Below are positions 40,193 to 41,627 of a stretch of DNA of 41,627 bases, piece after piece. A program made the translations under genes and the position numbers. Source of the DNA: Chloroflexia bacterium (GTDB lineage: Bacteria > Chloroflexota > Chloroflexia > Thermomicrobiales > CFX8); NCBI GenBank assembly GCA_030431755.1, contig JAUIIK010000034.1, forward strand, positions 1-41,627, in the 5' to 3' direction. How positions within the stretch are numbered: position 1 is the first letter of the stretch; each line of letters begins with the position of its first letter. Below the pieces are notes generated by a model, which was not told the DNA's origin, ran no database searches, and saw only the letters and a list, made by a program, of their open reading frames with translations.

Positions 40193-40362
40193 TGTGTATC
40201 GGAGAATCCCAGACCATTCTCCTAGCCTGAGAATCAACCGCAATACACGAAAGCCAGTGCCGTTTTGTCAACGCAGTCATCATGCTGCGGCGATCTCGCG
40301 CCGGTGTCTCCTCCGGAGCACAGAATAGAAGTGGCAACTGCCAGCGACGTTAGAATTCCGGT

Positions 40363-41627
40363 ATGGGGGCTATCTGTCAGACAACACAGCGACGGGCCGC
40401 GATGATCCTGGCGTTTGCCGGGCTCGGGCTCGTCTGCATCTGGTCGGTCTGGCCGGCGACGCGGGAGCTGAGCTACGGCTATGCCAGCTACTACACAGCG
40501 GCGCAGATTGTGCGCGAGGGCGAGGAGATCGACCGCTTCTACGAGAATCGCTGGTTTCTCGACCGCTCGATAGCCGAGGGTTTCGTCGAGACGCCGGACA
40601 TCTTCTTCATCAACCCGCCGCCGACGGCGCTGCTTCTGCTGCCGTTCAGCGACCTCAGTCCAACCGACGCCGATGTCGCCTGGACGCTCGCCAACGTGTT
40701 GCTCCTGGCGCTGGCGGTCGGGATCATCTTCGACACACTCCGCGCCGCCGGGCTGGCCGGCGGGCCGGGCAACGCCCTCTTCTGGGCACTGATCGCGCTC
40801 GTCGCCATCTACAACCCGCTCTGGGAGAACTTCTTCTTCGGGCAGGTCTATGTCCTGCTGCTGGTCTTCCTGAGCCTGGCACTGCGGGCTTATGTGCTGG
40901 ACAGGGAACGCGGGCTCGGCGTCTGGCTCGGCTTGATGTTTGCGACGAAGTCAGCGGGGGCGTTGCTCTGGGGACTGCTCCTGCTTGAGCGCCGTTTTCG
41001 CGGGCTCGGCTGGGGCATTGGGACGCTCATCGCGACGGTTCTTTTGGCGTCGCCATTGCTTGGTTTCTCGATCTGGTGGGAGTACATCCAGCGCCTTCCG
41101 GGGCTCTTCGACCAGCCCTGGAGCGGCGTCACGGCCTACCAGACGACGACGAGCTTCATCCATCACAACCTGCACGTCGAGCCGCGCTCGAACGCCTCGC
41201 CCCTCGTCGATATGCCGGGCATCGTCGCGCCACTGTCTACGGCAGTGAACGCCGCGATCTTCGGACTGGCGGCGCTGGCCGGCTGGGTGCTCCAGCGCGA
41301 TGTCGACGGGCGGCGGTTGCGGCTGGCGCGTTTCGGGCTGCTCTCGGCACTGATGGTCCCGCTCCAACCCCTCGGAGAGGAGCATCACTACGTCCTGGCG
41401 CTGCCGGCCGTGCTCAGCGCGCTCTGCCTGAGTCTGGCGGAGCAGCCCGGCGAGCGGCGGGGCTTGATGCTGTTGTTGGCGACCTTTGGAACGCTCTGCA
41501 TCGCCGCGCCGCTGCACCACACGAACCCGAGCCTGGCCCCGGGCGTCCGGGCCCTGCTGGCCTACCCGAAGCTCTACGGCGGCATACTGATCGCCGGGGC
41601 GATGGCGGTCTATCTCGTCATCGCCCC
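40363..41627 (+). CDS. DUF2029/GT87-type polyprenyl-phosphate mannosyltransferase-like protein (partial)
   Basis: The frame is open from ATG 40363 to the right edge (421 codons), so the C-terminus is missing. After a first membrane helix (MILAFAGLGLVCIWSVW), SYGYASYYTAAQIVREGEEIDRFYENRW and FFINPPPTALLLLPF are hallmarks of the GT87/DUF2029 glycosyltransferases, which use polyprenyl-phosphate sugars outside the membrane. The conserved acidic and FFGQVY loops (NPLWENFFFGQVYVLLLVFL) and about nine helices follow. No good ribosome site precedes ATG 40363; ATG 40402 is an alternative. It diverges from the beta-helix gene. Confidence 0.85.
   Translation, partial: MGAICQTTQRRAAMILAFAGLGLVCIWSVWPATRELSYGYASYYTAAQIVREGEEIDRFYENRWFLDRSIAEGFVETPDIFFINPPPTALLLLPFSDLSPTDADVAWTLANVLLLALAVGIIFDTLRAAGLAGGPGNALFWALIALVAIYNPLWENFFFGQVYVLLLVFLSLALRAYVLDRERGLGVWLGLMFATKSAGALLWGLLLLERRFRGLGWGIGTLIATVLLASPLLGFSIWWEYIQRLPGLFDQPWSGVTAYQTTTSFIHHNLHVEPRSNASPLVDMPGIVAPLSTAVNAAIFGLAALAGWVLQRDVDGRRLRLARFGLLSALMVPLQPLGEEHHYVLALPAVLSALCLSLAEQPGERRGLMLLLATFGTLCIAAPLHHTNPSLAPGVRALLAYPKLYGGILIAGAMAVYLVIA

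Noticed and set aside
1-41627. tRNA or other structural RNA genes
   Set aside because: I looked for the GTTCGANNC T-loop pattern with a matching cloverleaf on both strands and for rRNA-like sequence and found none. A tRNAscan-SE or Infernal run would settle this.

Overview
This is a GC-rich bacterial chromosome segment with densely packed genes on both strands. The gene content (two MFS exporters, acyl-CoA dehydrogenase, amidases, Uma2 nuclease, VKOR, GT87 membrane glycosyltransferase, many short G-rich intergenic repeats) suggests Chloroflexota, most likely a Thermomicrobia/Sphaerobacter-like lineage. That placement is inference: there is no rRNA, tRNA or other lineage marker here. I see no phage, transposase, tRNA, rRNA or CRISPR array.

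Layout. 1-3207 (minus): two translationally coupled sigma-factor-like proteins carrying membrane anchors, the second running off the left edge. 3300-5816 (minus): amidase, an 80-residue orphan with its own promoter and operator-like palindrome, and a MaoC hydratase. 5892-6758: Uma2-family nuclease convergent with a ribbon-helix-helix antitoxin-like gene. 6863-10323 (minus): small unknown protein, RNase III, PRPP synthetase, acyl-CoA dehydrogenase. 10421-13527: rhomboid protease, AlkX/YcaQ-type DNA glycosylase, YugP-type zinc peptidase, with heptanucleotide arrays at two stop codons. 13797-15106: polyprenyl diphosphate synthase and a small membrane protein. 15654-19216 (minus): metallophosphoesterase, DUF1786 protein, MFS exporter. 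19395-23165 (plus): DsbA-like protein with in-frame UGA at its active site, VKOR, DtxR-family regulator, RecJ. 23825-25992: DmpA-type peptidase and WYL regulator. 26365-32784: polyphosphate region, with Ppk1 plus a small protein and an amidase on one strand, and two halves of a CHAD domain, a metallophosphoesterase and a CYTH protein on the other. 33268-36578: barstar-like protein, RraA-like protein, SelA-like PLP enzyme, macro-domain protein. 36703-38457: MFS transporter and SixA phosphatase. 38611-41627: secreted beta-helix protein and the start of a GT87-type glycosyltransferase.

The most notable system is the extracytoplasmic thiol-oxidation operon at 19395-21388. A membrane-anchored DsbA-like protein has UGA exactly where the first cysteine of the C-P-x-C active site should be. 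A stem-loop with a GU-containing apical loop starts 14 nt after that UGA, as expected for selenocysteine insertion. The next gene is the likely reoxidising partner, VKOR, followed by a metal-responsive regulator.

Two other themes recur. Three genes (sigma-like protein, polyprenyl synthase, metallophosphoesterase) lack any ATG/GTG/TTG early in their frame but have CTG preceded by a Shine-Dalgarno-like sequence. Intergenic space is also filled by at least three repeat families: GGGATTA/TGTTCCC heptamer arrays, an inverted G-rich repeat that runs from stop codons to ribosome binding sites, and a roughly 160-170-bp CATCCCG inverted-repeat element.
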